A stretch of 64,000 bases of DNA from Burkholderia sp. HI2500 (lineage in GTDB: Bacteria > Pseudomonadota > Gammaproteobacteria > Burkholderiales > Burkholderiaceae). Under the pieces are notes generated by a model, which saw nothing but the letters and a program-made list of their open reading frames with translations, made no database searches and had not been told where the DNA came from. Numbering within the stretch: position 1 is the first letter of the stretch; every line of letters begins with the position of its first letter. The position numbers were made by a program, and so were the translations under genes. Below are positions 10,676 to 21,372 of the stretch, piece by piece. The stretch covers positions 1,922,001-1,986,000 of the forward strand of contig NZ_NKFL01000004.1 of the NCBI RefSeq assembly GCF_002223055.1. Direction: 5' to 3'.

Positions 10676-10832
10676 GGGCGACATTGTAATGCGGCGCCCC
10701 GCTCCCACGGGCGATCGGGCCCGATCCGTGCGTGTGCGCCGCACCGGGCGGCGGTTTGGAAGGATCGCTCGACCCCGCGCGGCGGTCCGCTTGTTAAGAT
10801 CGCCCGACCTGAAACCCTTACGGAGACACCCG

Positions 10833-11102
10833 ATGAGCGAACTCACCGCCCAATTCGACCAGGCCCAGATCGACGTCAAGCAACTGACGGAACGTCCGGG
10901 CAACCTGACCCTGCTGCGCCTGTACGCCCTCTTCAAGCAGGCGACCGACGGCGACGCCCATGGCGACAAGCCGGGCTTCACCGACATCGTCGGCAAATAC
11001 AAGTACGACGCCTGGGATGCGCTGAAGGGCACGTCGCAGGATGCGGCGAAGCAGCAGTACATCGAACTCGTCGAATCGCTGAAGAACGGCACGGCTTCCT
11101 GA
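10833..11102 (+). CDS. acyl-CoA-binding protein (ACBP)
   Basis: Small soluble four-helix protein that binds long-chain acyl-CoA esters. The 89 residues match the ACBP fold along the whole length, including LLRLYALFKQATDGD, the GKYKYDAWDALKG helix-2/3 region and the C-terminal AKQQYIELVESL helix. ACBPs are mostly eukaryotic but known in some proteobacteria including Burkholderia. A CGGAG ribosome site precedes the ATG. It is probably monocistronic, because the next gene has its own promoter-like element and a long leader. Confidence 0.88.
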   Translation: MSELTAQFDQAQIDVKQLTERPGNLTLLRLYALFKQATDGDAHGDKPGFTDIVGKYKYDAWDALKGTSQDAAKQQYIELVESLKNGTAS

Positions 11103-11465
11103 CCGAATCGCCCCCTGCCGCAATAGGCAATCAAATCAGTGGCGCAGCGCAGCAAATCTCTTTATAATGCTGCCTGCGTCATCTTCCGCGCTCGGCTCGC
11201 AAGCCGTTCCGGCCTGACGCCTCGTAGCGTTAAGCTCCAATCCGGTTTAGAACCTGTCCCCTCCTGCTTCGACCTTCACGGTCGTCACTTATCAGGCTGG
11301 CGGCCACGCTCCTGAAGCGCGCCGCACCCAAAACAGCTTCTAATGCCTCATCCGCCGACGGTTCGGCGGATTGCACCCCCGTTTCCCGATTTGCTCGCTG
11401 AATCCGACGACTTGGGTATGCGCGATTGGCGCCGACGTTTCACCCACTGTGTTTCAAGGATTGTT
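11103..11465 (+). other. long 5' leader of the DEAD-box helicase gene
   Basis: A 363-base gap without a convincing gene. It contains a consensus TATAAT at 11163-11168, implying a transcript leader of roughly 290 bases, and a 9-bp hairpin ATCCGCCGA/TCGGCGGAT at 11350-11371. An in-frame ATG at 11343 would add 41 residues of non-conserved sequence and has no ribosome site; AAGGA six bases before 11466 is much better. Long structured leaders occur on other cold-shock-type helicase mRNAs; that link here is inference. Confidence 0.5.
11163..11168 (+). promoter_or_regulatory. -10 element (TATAAT) for helicase transcript
   Basis: Perfect sigma70 -10 hexamer 61 bases after the ACBP stop. The -35 region (around 11140) is poor, so the promoter may rely on an activator or the assignment may be wrong. 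Confidence 0.4.
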
Positions 11466-13016
11466 ATGACTTCGAGCATCAACTCCAGCCCGCTCAACGC
11501 GATCGCCGACCAGGCGCTCGGTCTCGACGACGCCGCCGCACCGGCCGCGGTCGAACCGGCGTCGGACGAGCCGAGCTTCGCGTCGCTCGGGTTGTCGCCG
11601 GAGATCGTCTCCGCGCTGCAGGCCGCCGGCTACGTGAAGCCGACGCCGGTCCAGCAGCGCGCGATTCCGGCCGGCATCGCCGGCCGTGACCTGCTGGTCT
11701 CGAGCCCGACCGGTTCGGGCAAGACCGCCGCATTCATGCTGCCCGCGATCGAACGTTTCGCGCAGCTCCAGAAGGCGCAGGCGCAGCAACCGCGCGCGCC
11801 GCGCGAACCGAACCAGGGCGACCGCCGCGCGCGCCGCCCGCAACCCGTCGCGCGCCCGGGCCTGCTCGTGCTGACGCCGACCCGTGAACTCGCGATGCAG
11901 GTCACCACGGCCGCAACGACCTATGGCAAGCACCTGAAGCGCCTGCGCACGGTCAGCATCCTCGGCGGCGTCGCCTACGGCCAGCAGCTGATGCTGCTCG
12001 CGAAGAACCCGGAAATCCTGGTCGCCACGCCGGGCCGTCTGCTCGACCACCTCGAGCGCGGCCGCATCGACCTGTCCGAGCTGAAGATGCTCGTCCTCGA
12101 CGAAGCCGACCGCATGCTCGACATGGGCTTCATCGACGACATCGAAACGATCGTTGCCGCCACCCCCGAGTCGCGCCAGACGATGCTGTTCTCGGCCACG
12201 CTCGACGGCAAGATCGGTTCGCTGACGAGCCGCCTGCTGAAGGATCCGGAACGCATCGAGATCCAGCAGCGCCTCGAGTCGCGCGCGAACATCGCGCAAA
12301 CCGTGCACTACGTCGACGACCGCGACCACAAGGATCGCCTGCTCGATCACCTGCTGCGCGACGACGCGCTCGACCAGGCGATCATCTTCACGGCGACCAA
12401 GATCGACGCCGACCAGCTCGCCGGCCGTCTCGCCGACGCAGGCTTCGAATCGGCCGCGCTGCACGGCGACCTGCCGCAGGGCGCGCGTAACCGCACGATC
12501 CGTGCGCTGCGCGAGCGCCGTGTGCGCGTGCTGGTGGCCACCGACGTCGCGGCACGCGGCATCGACATCCCGGGCATCACGCACGTGTTCAACTACGACC
12601 TGCCGAAGTTCGCGGAAGACTACGTGCACCGTATCGGCCGTACGGGCCGTGCAGGCCGTTCGGGCACGGCCGTGAGCCTCGTGCACCACGCCGAGCAAGG
12701 CGCGCTCAAGCGCATCGAGCGTTTCGTGCGCGCGCCGCTGCCGGTCAACGTGATCGAAGGCTTCGAGCCGCGCAAGGCGCCCCCGCGCAACGGCGGCACC
12801 GGCGGCCGTGGCCGTCCGGGCGGCGGTAACGGCGGTCGTCGTTTCGGCGGCAAGCCGGGCGGCGGTTATGGCGGCAGCGGTAACGGCAGCGGCCGCAGCT
12901 ACGGCGGCGGCAATGGCGGCGGCTGGAGCGGCAAGCCGGGTGGCAGCCGTGACGGCGGCCCGCGTCGCGACGGCCAGCGCAGCGGCGGCCTGCGTCGCAG
13001 CAACTCGGCGTCGTAA
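11466..13016 (+). CDS. DEAD-box ATP-dependent RNA helicase (RhlE-like)
   Basis: RNA helicase of the DEAD-box superfamily acting in ribosome assembly, RNA decay or cold adaptation. The 516-residue product has all core motifs: Q motif ([14 protein letters not shown]), I (SPTGSGKT), Ia (PTRELAMQ), II (LDEADRML), III (SATL), IV (IIFTATK), V ([10 protein letters not shown]) and VI ([11 protein letters not shown]). A basic insert of about 25 residues sits after motif I, and the last 85 residues form a Gly/Arg/Asn-rich tail typical of RhlE-type auxiliary RNA-binding regions. The start at 11466 is supported by AAGGA. The gene is closed by a strong terminator. Confidence 0.92.
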   Translation: MTSSINSSPLNAIADQALGLDDAAAPAAVEPASDEPSFASLGLSPEIVSALQAAGYVKPTPVQQRAIPAGIAGRDLLVSSPTGSGKTAAFMLPAIERFAQLQKAQAQQPRAPREPNQGDRRARRPQPVARPGLLVLTPTRELAMQVTTAATTYGKHLKRLRTVSILGGVAYGQQLMLLAKNPEILVATPGRLLDHLERGRIDLSELKMLVLDEADRMLDMGFIDDIETIVAATPESRQTMLFSATLDGKIGSLTSRLLKDPERIEIQQRLESRANIAQTVHYVDDRDHKDRLLDHLLRDDALDQAIIFTATKIDADQLAGRLADAGFESAALHGDLPQGARNRTIRALRERRVRVLVATDVAARGIDIPGITHVFNYDLPKFAEDYVHRIGRTGRAGRSGTAVSLVHHAEQGALKRIERFVRAPLPVNVIEGFEPRKAPPRNGGTGGRGRPGGGNGGRRFGGKPGGGYGGSGNGSGRSYGGGNGGGWSGKPGGSRDGGPRRDGQRSGGLRRSNSAS

Positions 13017-13086
13017 GCACGCACGGGCGGCCACCGGCCGCCCTACGGAGGGCAGGCCCGCGGATAACCGCCCTGCCCATCCAGCC

Positions 13087-13114
13087 AACCGGCGCATCCG
13101 CGCCGGTTTTTTTT
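13087..13114 (+). terminator. rho-independent terminator of the helicase gene
   Basis: Stem AACCGGCGC / GCGCCGGTT with a four-base loop, running directly into eight T residues. Confidence 0.9.
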
Positions 13115-13318
13115 CGCCCCGCCCCAAATTTCACGATGCGGAAAATTTTTTTGTGTCGTAAAAAATCATGCTGCGCGGCACAACCCGGGCGATTGCGGGA
13201 TGGGAAAAGACATTTCTTATCCTGAAACAATGATTTCAAGATATTGATTTAAAACAACTAAAAATTTACCCCACCCCTCGGCCGGCCCCCTGTCCTGCTC
13301 CAGTCGATTTGCCTAGAC

Positions 13319-13330
13319 TCTTATACAAGA
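13319..13330. promoter_or_regulatory. candidate operator upstream of aceA
   Basis: TCTTATACAAGA is a near-perfect 12-bp palindrome in the aceA upstream region. It resembles the TTGTATACAA-like sites bound by FadR-subfamily GntR regulators. The regulator is not identified and no second copy was seen by aceB. Confidence 0.3.
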
Positions 13331-13427
13331 CCTCACGAACCGGAACGCACCGCTCCCGGCTTCGAGAACAGCGTCAACACCGTCAGAGTCAACCCATCAG
13401 GCATCGCACCGCATCAAGGAGCTCATC

Positions 13428-14735
<1,308 letters not shown>

Positions 14736-14890
14736 GCCGAAAAGCACGACGCGCCACGCGTCATGCCGATGCCCGCCCCGTCTCGCGGCGGCGCGGCATC
14801 GGCCACCGGACAACAATCAGGGAGGAGACGGCAGGCGCGCGATCCCGATCGCGCGACCCGCCGCGCGGCCTGCGGGCCGCCAGCAACGAC

Positions 14891-14922
14891 GCGCGCCGGC
14901 TTCGTCCGGCGCGCCCTTTTTC
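14891..14922 (+). terminator. aceA terminator
   Basis: Nine-bp stem GCGCGCCGG / CCGGCGCGC with a six-base loop, then CC and five T residues. It ends before the convergent stress-protein gene. Confidence 0.8.
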
Positions 14923-14934
14923 CAGGGCGCCGCC

Positions 14935-15369
14935 CTACCGATACACGATCACCGGAATTTTCGTATGGGTCAGCACGCGCTGCGTCTCGCTGCCGATCAG
15001 CAAGCTGCCGAGCCCGCGGCGTCCGTGGGACGCCATGAAGATCACGTCGCAGCCGCCGCGTTCGGCCGCCTCGATGATGCCGAGATACGGCGACGGATGC
15101 ACGCTCGTCCAGGTGTCGCACTCGACGCCGGCCGCCTTCGCAGCCGATTCGACCTCGTCGAGGTGCGCACGCGCCTCGCGCTCGCTGCGCGCCCGGAAAT
15201 CGGCGGGCGGCTCGATGATCACTTCGGAAAACGGCGAATACGGATACTGCGGCAGGCACGCGTAGGCCGTGACCCGCGCACCGACCGCGCGCGCCAGGTC
15301 GATCGCGCCGTCGATCGCCTTCTGCGACAGTTCGGAACCGTCGGTTGGAACGAGGATGTGCCGGAACAT
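14935..15369 (-). CDS. universal stress protein (UspA family)
   Basis: A 144-residue single Usp domain. The N-terminal MFRHILVPTDGSELS and the C-terminal ATP-binding signature ASHGRRGLGSLLIGSETQRVL (G-2x-G-9x-G-S/T type) indicate an ATP-binding subclass protein. ATG at 15369 is preceded by AGGAGG and starts right at the conserved domain, so upstream in-frame starts are rejected. Convergent with aceA; precise physiological role unknown. Confidence 0.9.
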   Translation of the reverse strand: MFRHILVPTDGSELSQKAIDGAIDLARAVGARVTAYACLPQYPYSPFSEVIIEPPADFRARSEREARAHLDEVESAAKAAGVECDTWTSVHPSPYLGIIEAAERGGCDVIFMASHGRRGLGSLLIGSETQRVLTHTKIPVIVYR

Positions 15370-15528
15370 CGCGCCCTCCTTCGTCAATCGCACTCCGCGC
15401 GCCGCGCGTCCGGGCGGTCCGGCTGCGTCGCGTGGGGCATGCCTGTTTCGATTGTAGGACGTGAAAGCACCCGGCCGGGCCGCGCAGCGGGTTCGCCCTC
15501 ATATCGGAAACGCGCGGCTGGCCGCCGC

Positions 15529-16434
15529 CTACTCGCCCCAATAACCGGGCCGCTCGTACGTGTGCTTCAGGTAATCGAGAAACAGCCGCACGCGCAGCGG
15601 CAGATGCCGACGTTGCGGAAACACCGCGTGGATACCGATCGGCGGGGCGGCGAATGCGTCGAGCACGCTGACGAGCCGGCCGGCCGCGATGTCCTCGCCG
15701 ACCTCCCACCACGAGCGCCACGCCAGGCCGTGGCCTTCGAGGCACCACTCGTGCAGCACCGCACCGTCCGAGCACTCCATCGTGCCGTTCACGCGGATCG
15801 ACACGACCTTGTCGTCCTCCTGGAATGTCCAGCCGCGTTGCTGGTTCGCGTTTGCCGCGAGCGCGAGGCAATTGTGCCGCGCCAGCTCGGCAAGCGTGAC
15901 CGGCGTGCCGCGTCGAGCCAAATACGCGGGCGAAGCGACGCACACGCGACGGTTCTCGCCGAGCTTCAGCGACACGAGCGACGAGTCGGGCAGCTCGCCG
16001 AGCCGCACCGCGCAATCGAACCCCTCGTTGACGAGGTCGACCATCCGGTCGGACAGATCGAGCGTGACCGATACATCCGGATGCCCGACGCTGAATTCGG
16101 GCACGAGCGGCGCGACGTGCCGCCGGCCGAAGCCGGCCGGCGCCGAGATGCGCAGGTGGCCGCTCGCCTTGACGCCGCCGGCGGACACACTCGCCTCCGC
16201 GTTCTGCATGTCGTTGATGACGCGCTGGCAATCCTCGAGGAACGCCGAGCCCTCGAACGTCAGCGTGAGCTTGCGCGTCGTGCGCACCAGCAGCTTCACG
16301 CCAAGCCGCTCCTCGAGCGCGTCGAGCCGGCGGCCGATGATCGCGGGCGCGACCCCTTCCGCGTGCGCGGCCGCCGACAGGCTGCCCTTTGCCGCGACCG
16401 CGGCGAACGTTTCGATCTGCTTGAACCGGTCCAT
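15529..16434 (-). CDS. LysR family transcriptional regulator
   Basis: A 301-residue regulator with an N-terminal winged helix-turn-helix (MDRFKQIETFAAVAAKGS...GRRLDALEERLGVKLLVRTTR) and a periplasmic-binding-like effector domain. The clade resembles the common proteobacterial group with FGRRHVAPLVPEF. It is divergent from the dehalogenase-aceB pair with 154 bases between the starts, so it is a plausible regulator of that unit, as LysR proteins often control the divergent neighbour. Effector unknown. Confidence 0.9.
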   Translation of the reverse strand: MDRFKQIETFAAVAAKGSLSAAAHAEGVAPAIIGRRLDALEERLGVKLLVRTTRKLTLTFEGSAFLEDCQRVINDMQNAEASVSAGGVKASGHLRISAPAGFGRRHVAPLVPEFSVGHPDVSVTLDLSDRMVDLVNEGFDCAVRLGELPDSSLVSLKLGENRRVCVASPAYLARRGTPVTLAELARHNCLALAANANQQRGWTFQEDDKVVSIRVNGTMECSDGAVLHEWCLEGHGLAWRSWWEVGEDIAAGRLVSVLDAFAAPPIGIHAVFPQRRHLPLRVRLFLDYLKHTYERPGYWGE

Positions 16435-16588
16435 GACTTGCAGGGGCGGCGCCGTCGCCCTTCAAATAGCTTAAACCGCTCAAGATTAGGTAGATGAAAG
16501 TAAAAGATCAAGTGATGTTTAGCGTCTTTTTTGGCACATACGATCACGAATAGAATTCACCTGACCTCTGAAACTGGAGTGCAAGGCT

Positions 16589-17350
16589 ATGTCGGCCACA
16601 ACGACACTCTCCTCTCCCGACGCAATCCTCTTCGACGCATTCGGCACGTTGTTCGACGTGCGTGCGGTCCTGGCCGCGGCGGAGCAGATGTTTCCCGGTC
16701 ACGGGGAACGGTTGTCGCAGTTGTGGCGACGCAAGCAAATCGAATACTCGCAACTGCGCACGCTCGCCGATCCGGCCGGCGCCCGCTATCGCCCGTTCCG
16801 GGACATCACGCTCGACGCGCTGCGGTTCGCCGCGCGCCGGCTCGGGCTCGCGCTGAACAGCGCGGCCGAGAAGCGGCTGATGGACGAATACGCGTGCCTG
16901 TCCACCTATCCCGATACGGTGCCCGCGCTGCGCAAGCTGCGCGCGCTCGACCCGCGCCCGCCGCTCGGGATCCTGTCGAACGGCACGCCGCAGATGCTCG
17001 ACATCGCGATCAAGAGCGCCGGCATGTCCGGGCTGTTCGATCGCGTGCTGTCGGCCGACACCGTGCGCGCGTACAAGCCGAGCCCGGCCGCCTACGCGCT
17101 CGGCACCAACGCGTTCGGTCCGAACCGGCGGGGCATCGTGTTCGTGTCGTCGAACGCGTGGGACGTCGCCGGCGCCGTCTGGTTCGGCTACACGACGTTC
17201 TGGCTCAACCGCACGGGCGCGCCCGCCGAGGAACTCAGCGCGCCGCCCGACGGCATCGGCACCGGCATGGCCGACCTGCTCGCATTCCTCGCCACCCCGG
17301 CTCCGTCCGGCAGACCCGCAAACCGCACGCGCCCCAGCCCGGGTGCATGA
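16589..17350 (+). CDS. (S)-2-haloacid dehalogenase (HAD, type II)
   Basis: Hydrolyses L-2-haloacids to D-2-hydroxyacids through an aspartyl ester. All residues known from L-DEX are present in order: nucleophile Asp 16 in LFDAFGTLFDV, the Arg of WRRKQIEY, Ser of LSNGTP, Lys and Tyr of YKPSPAAY, and Ser/Asn/Asp of SSNAWD. The 253-residue protein has a Pro/Arg-rich C-terminal tail. aceB starts 67 bases downstream with its own ribosome site, so the two may be co-transcribed; with chloroacetate the product glycolate would lead to glyoxylate, the AceB substrate (inference). Confidence 0.88.
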   Translation: MSATTTLSSPDAILFDAFGTLFDVRAVLAAAEQMFPGHGERLSQLWRRKQIEYSQLRTLADPAGARYRPFRDITLDALRFAARRLGLALNSAAEKRLMDEYACLSTYPDTVPALRKLRALDPRPPLGILSNGTPQMLDIAIKSAGMSGLFDRVLSADTVRAYKPSPAAYALGTNAFGPNRRGIVFVSSNAWDVAGAVWFGYTTFWLNRTGAPAEELSAPPDGIGTGMADLLAFLATPAPSGRPANRTRPSPGA

Positions 17351-17417
17351 CGTTCGCAGCGCTGCCGCCTTCCCCCTTCACCGAAACCGCAACTGACCGA
17401 CCAAGGAGATGAGACTC

Positions 17418-19010
17418 ATGAGCACCCCGATCACGCTGCCGCAAGGCATGGCGATCACCGGCGAAATCAAGCCGGGTTACGAAGCAATCCTGACGCCTGA
17501 AGCGCTCGCACTCGTTGCAGCGCTGCACCGCACGTTCGAACCGCGCCGCCAGGCGCTGCTGCAGGCGCGCGTCGAGCGCACGAAACGCCTCGACGCGGGC
17601 GAGCGCCCCGACTTCCTGGCCGAGACGAAGGCGATCCGCGAAGGCGACTGGAAGGTCGCGCCGCTGCCGGCCGACCTGCAATGCCGCCGTGTCGAGATCA
17701 CGGGCCCCGTCGAGCGCAAGATGATCATCAATGCGCTGAACTCGGGCGCCGATTCGTACATGACGGACTTCGAGGATTCGAACGCGCCGAGCTGGACGAA
17801 CCAGATCGACGGCCAGATCAACCTGAAGGACGCGGTGCGCCGCACGATCTCGCTCGAGCAGAACGGCAAGTCGTACCGGCTGAACGACAAGGTCGCGACG
17901 CTGATCGTGCGTCCGCGCGGCTGGCACCTCGACGAGAAGCACGTGACGGTCGACGGCCAGCGCGTGTCCGGCGGCATCTTCGATTTCGCGCTGTTCCTGT
18001 TCCACAACGCGAAGGAGCTGCTCGCGCGCGGCTCGGGCCCGTACTTCTACCTGCCGAAGATGGAAAGCCATCTCGAGGCGCGCCTGTGGAACGACATCTT
18101 CGTCGCCGCGCAGGAAGGCGTCGGCGTGCCGCGCGGCACGATCCGCGCGACGGTGCTGATCGAGACGATCCTCGCCGCGTTCGAGATGGACGAAATCCTG
18201 TACGAACTGCGCGAACACAGCTCGGGCCTGAACGCCGGCCGCTGGGACTACATCTTCTCGGCCATCAAGAAGTTCAGGAACGACCGCGACTTCTGCCTCG
18301 CCGAGCGTTCGAAGATCACGATGACGGTACCGTTCATGCGCGCGTACGCGCTGCTGCTGCTGAAGACCTGCCACAAGCGCAACGCGCCGGCGATCGGCGG
18401 GATGAGCGCGCTGATCCCGATCAAGAACGATCCGGAAGCGAACGACAAGGCCATGGGCGGCGTGCGCTCGGACAAGCAGCGCGACGCGACCGACGGCTAC
18501 GACGGCGGCTGGGTGGCCCATCCGGGCCTCGTGCCGATCGCGATGGAAGAGTTCGTCAAGGTGCTCGGCGACAAGCCGAACCAGATCGCGAAGCAGCGCG
18601 ACGACGTGCAGGTCGAAGGCAAGAACCTGCTCGACTTCCAGCCGGAAGCGCCGATCACCGAAGCCGGCCTGCGCAACAACATCAACGTCGGCATCCACTA
18701 CCTCGGCGCCTGGCTCGACGGCAACGGCTGCGTGCCGATCCACAACCTGATGGAAGACGCGGCCACGGCCGAAATCTCCCGTTCGCAGGTGTGGCAATGG
18801 ATCCGCTCGCCGAAGGGCGTGCTCGACGACGGCCGCAAGGTCACCGCCGAACTCGTGCGTGAACTCTCGAAGGCCGAACTCGACAACGTGAAGCGCTCGG
18901 TCGGCGGCAACACGCAGCCGTACGAGCGCGCCGCGGCGATCTTCGAGCAGATGTCGACGTCGGAAGGCTTCACCGAATTCCTGACGCTGCCGCTGTACGA
19001 GGAAATCTGA
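17418..19010 (+). CDS. aceB: malate synthase A
   Basis: Condenses glyoxylate with acetyl-CoA to malate, the second enzyme of the bypass. The 530-residue length is that of malate synthase A. The signature [17 protein letters not shown] is present, followed by the [17 protein letters not shown] active-site barrel region. ATG at 17418 lies nine bases after AAGGAG; the ATG at 17409 is too close to that site. It ends at a strong bidirectional terminator. Confidence 0.96.
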   Translation: MSTPITLPQGMAITGEIKPGYEAILTPEALALVAALHRTFEPRRQALLQARVERTKRLDAGERPDFLAETKAIREGDWKVAPLPADLQCRRVEITGPVERKMIINALNSGADSYMTDFEDSNAPSWTNQIDGQINLKDAVRRTISLEQNGKSYRLNDKVATLIVRPRGWHLDEKHVTVDGQRVSGGIFDFALFLFHNAKELLARGSGPYFYLPKMESHLEARLWNDIFVAAQEGVGVPRGTIRATVLIETILAAFEMDEILYELREHSSGLNAGRWDYIFSAIKKFRNDRDFCLAERSKITMTVPFMRAYALLLLKTCHKRNAPAIGGMSALIPIKNDPEANDKAMGGVRSDKQRDATDGYDGGWVAHPGLVPIAMEEFVKVLGDKPNQIAKQRDDVQVEGKNLLDFQPEAPITEAGLRNNINVGIHYLGAWLDGNGCVPIHNLMEDAATAEISRSQVWQWIRSPKGVLDDGRKVTAELVRELSKAELDNVKRSVGGNTQPYERAAAIFEQMSTSEGFTEFLTLPLYEEI

Positions 19011-19075
19011 CGTCGCTGCCCGCCTCGACCGGGGCCGGCCCTGCGTCGGCGCCGGTCGCGTGCGATGACGGCATC

Positions 19076-19102
19076 AAAAAAGCGCCCCGCGGGGCGCTTT
19101 TT
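19076..19102. terminator. bidirectional terminator between aceB and GGCT-like gene
   Basis: AAAAAA then GCGCCCC / GGGGCGC then TTTTT: a GC stem flanked by A and T runs, working for both convergent genes. Confidence 0.9.
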
Positions 19103-19144
19103 CTTTTGCGACAGGATCCGCTACCGCGGCTGCCGCGCAACCGG

Positions 19145-19558
19145 TCACACGGCTTCCCGCTCGCGCCGATGCTGAACCCAGTCGCCCGACGCAATGCGCG
19201 GACGCCCCGCAATCGCGTGCGCGGCGACCGGATAGTAAAGGCAGGCGTACTGCCGGCCGCCGAGCTCGACGGTCACGTCTTCCGGCTTGAACAGCGAGTC
19301 GACGCCCGGATACACGCGCTCGATCTCGTCGAGCACCGGAACGAGCCGGTCGTCGACCTCGTAGACGTCGCCCCAGACCAGCGACTTGTCGGCCGACCCG
19401 GCAATCATTCCCGGATAGGTACCGAAATCGTACAGTTCGCCCGGCAGCGCGACGGCGCCGAGCAGCGTCGGCGCGGCAATCCCGTGCCTGGCGGCCGCGT
19501 GGCCGATGTCGTTGACCTCCCCGTTTCTCAGGGTGCCGTAGACGAATACGTAGCGCAT
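19145..19558 (-). CDS. gamma-glutamylcyclotransferase family protein
   Basis: A 137-residue GGCT/AIG2-fold protein. The N-terminal YVFVYGTLRNGE is the substrate-binding loop of this fold, followed by LPGELYDFGTYPGM and VWGDVYEVDD. Enzymes of the fold release 5-oxoproline from gamma-glutamyl compounds, but bacterial members are mostly untested, so the exact substrate is open. The ATG at 19558 follows a GAGGAG ribosome site. Divergent from the AraC gene. Confidence 0.8.
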   Translation of the reverse strand: MRYVFVYGTLRNGEVNDIGHAAARHGIAAPTLLGAVALPGELYDFGTYPGMIAGSADKSLVWGDVYEVDDRLVPVLDEIERVYPGVDSLFKPEDVTVELGGRQYACLYYPVAAHAIAGRPRIASGDWVQHRREREAV

Positions 19559-19816
19559 CGTGGTTCTCCTCTTTGATTCGTATGGTGCCGTGTCCGCACG
19601 CGATTCGTGGCGAAATCGCCCGCGCCTCGATAGACCACGATACCGGCCGGATGGTTCGAACCCGCCAGCGCGCCCGGCCCCGGGGCAGTCCGGAAATCGC
19701 CGGGCCCCCACACAAAGTTCATTTGAACGCGGCATGATCGCCCGACAAACCGCCGCATGCACGTTCGCGGCGCCTTCTACAATAACGGCATCGCCGCCGC
19801 GCTGCCCGAATCGTCC

Positions 19817-20692
19817 ATGAACCCGCCGTTCCAAGCCGACGTACCGAACCCGTACGTCATCGACATTCCGCCCGAATTCGCGCCGACCGCCGTCCATCCG
19901 ATGCGCGTGCGCGCACGGCAGGTCAATACCGGCCACCGCATCCCGCTGCATACGCATGCGTGGGCGCAGCTCGCATACGCATCGCGCGGCGTGCTGCGCG
20001 TCGCGACGACCGGCACGACCTGGATGGTGCCGCCGTCCCGCGCGATCTGGGTGCCGCCGCGCGTGACGCACGAGGTCGTGATCGTCGAAGAGGCGTATTT
20101 GCGCACGCTGTATATCGACGAGTCGATCGTGCCGGACGGGCTCGACGCGTGCCGCGTCGTCGAGGTGACGGGACTCCTGCGCGAGCTGATCGTCGCACTC
20201 GACGCGCGCGACCTGAGCACCACGCGCGAGCGCCTGCTGTGCGGGCTCGTGCTCGACGAGCTGAGTCACGCCGAGCCGCTGCCGCTCGCGGTGCCGATGC
20301 CCGACGAAAAAAGGCTGCGCATGCTGTGCGAATCGGTCCTCGCGCACCCGGCCCACGCGGAGTCGCTCGAGCATTGGGCCAGCGAGGTCGGCGCCAGCAC
20401 GCGCACGATTTCGCGGCTCTTCAAGCAGGAACTGGGCGTGAGCTTTTCGCAGTGGCGCCAGCAGGCGCTGCTGGCGCGGGCCATTCCGCTGCTGAACCAG
20501 GGGCGCCCGCTGTCGCATATCGCGCGCGAACTCGGCTACCAGAGCCAGAGCGCGTTTTCGGCGATGTTCAGGCGTGCATTCGGCGAAAGCCCGCGCGCAT
20601 TCATGCTGCGCGGCTACGAGCACCGCGGCCCGGAAGGCAGCCGCGCGGACGACGAAATGCCGGACGACGACGCGATCGACGCTGCCCGCTGA
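19817..20692 (+). CDS. AraC family transcriptional regulator with cupin domain
   Basis: A 291-residue regulator with an N-terminal cupin (HRIPLHTHAWAQLAYASRGVLRV) and a C-terminal double helix-turn-helix (LEHWASEVGASTRTISRLFKQELG...ARELGYQSQSAFSAMFRRAFGESP). This arrangement matches the group containing NimR-type regulators of efflux genes. The ATG at 19817 is preferred to one 60 bases upstream, which would add non-conserved residues. The acidic C-terminal tail is likely disordered. Targets unknown; the neighbouring genes do not identify one. Confidence 0.88.
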   Translation: MNPPFQADVPNPYVIDIPPEFAPTAVHPMRVRARQVNTGHRIPLHTHAWAQLAYASRGVLRVATTGTTWMVPPSRAIWVPPRVTHEVVIVEEAYLRTLYIDESIVPDGLDACRVVEVTGLLRELIVALDARDLSTTRERLLCGLVLDELSHAEPLPLAVPMPDEKRLRMLCESVLAHPAHAESLEHWASEVGASTRTISRLFKQELGVSFSQWRQQALLARAIPLLNQGRPLSHIARELGYQSQSAFSAMFRRAFGESPRAFMLRGYEHRGPEGSRADDEMPDDDAIDAAR

Positions 20693-20718
20693 ACGCGTCG
20701 CTTCAGGCCGTCAGGACT

Positions 20719-21183
20719 TCAGACCGGTCGCACCATGTGGCGGATCGAGCCCAGTTGCGCGAGCCGCGACCCGGCAACCTGATAGCCCATGCGCAGGTAG
20801 AGACGCGCGGCTGGATTGTCGACGAACACGCGCAGTTGCAGTTCGTGCAGCCCGCGCGCACGCGCCCAGCGATGCGACATGTCGAGCATGTAGGTGCCGG
20901 CGCCCTGCCCGCGATGACCGGCCGCGATCTGCACGTCGCGGATGTGCAGCGAGTCGCCTTCCTCGGTCACGCGCAGCACGCCGATGCGCTCGCCATCGGC
21001 CTCGAGGATGAAGTTCTCGGATTCGCGCCAGCTCGCGTAGAACAGGTCGCTGCGCCACACGAGCCCATGGCGCTTGTAGTAGCCGCCCATGTTGCCGTGC
21101 GTCAGCGCTTCGGCAAACGGAAAATCGCCAGCCTCCGCGGGCCGGAGCTGATACAGGAGTCGCAGGTCGGTCGGATCGAGCAT
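20719..21183 (-). CDS. GNAT family N-acetyltransferase
   Basis: A 154-residue acetyltransferase with the acetyl-CoA motif VQIAAGHRGQGAGTYML (Q/RxxGxG/A) and a C-terminal VFVDNPAARLYLRMGYQ segment. The N-terminus (LLYQLRPAEAGDFPFAEALTHGNMGGYY) is of a type common in uncharacterised bacterial GNATs. Substrate cannot be inferred. It is convergent with the AraC gene and sits beside the tRNA array. Confidence 0.85.
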   Translation of the reverse strand: MLDPTDLRLLYQLRPAEAGDFPFAEALTHGNMGGYYKRHGLVWRSDLFYASWRESENFILEADGERIGVLRVTEEGDSLHIRDVQIAAGHRGQGAGTYMLDMSHRWARARGLHELQLRVFVDNPAARLYLRMGYQVAGSRLAQLGSIRHMVRPV

Positions 21184-21291
21184 CGCGCAGGGGTCAAGAA
21201 CGCATCCCGCCACGATAGCGCAGTCGCGTGCGGATGCAATCGCGGATTTCTCGTAGCGGCTCGACGCCGGATGACCGGACGTTACGCGGCC

Positions 21292-21372
21292 AGCGGGCAC
21301 AACCGGAAACGCAAATGAAAAAGCCCGCACAAGGCGGGCTTCTTCATTTTCTGGCGGAGCGGACGGGACTCG
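21292..21372. repeat. 81-bp direct repeat, distal copy (tRNA-Asp 3' fragment plus terminator)
   Basis: Identical over 81 bases to 21475-21555. It contains a copy of the array terminator and the last 21 bases of tRNA-Asp including CCA, but no complete tRNA. It lies 183 bases from the other copy. Confidence 0.95.
21318..21341 (-). terminator. duplicated terminator in the distal repeat copy
   Basis: Same AAGCCCGC / GCGGGCTT hairpin as at 21501-21524, inside the 81-bp repeat. Confidence 0.6.

Larger units (their letters stand above)
13017..13427. other. intergenic region before aceA
   Basis: This 411-base gap holds the helicase terminator, a notably AT-rich block (about 13135-13270) unlike its surroundings, and the palindrome TCTTATACAAGA 98 bases before aceA. 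No ORF is credible. It most likely contains the regulated aceA promoter, though I cannot place a -35/-10 pair with confidence. Confidence 0.5.

Noticed and set aside
8375..11167. 930-codon plus-strand frame across udg, rimI and tsaB
   Set aside because: Shadow frame opposite four recognisable overlapping minus-strand genes; no family resemblance.
11343..11465. N-terminal extension of the DEAD-box helicase from ATG 11343
   Set aside because: No ribosome site, non-conserved residues; AAGGA before ATG 11466 gives the normal RhlE-type start.
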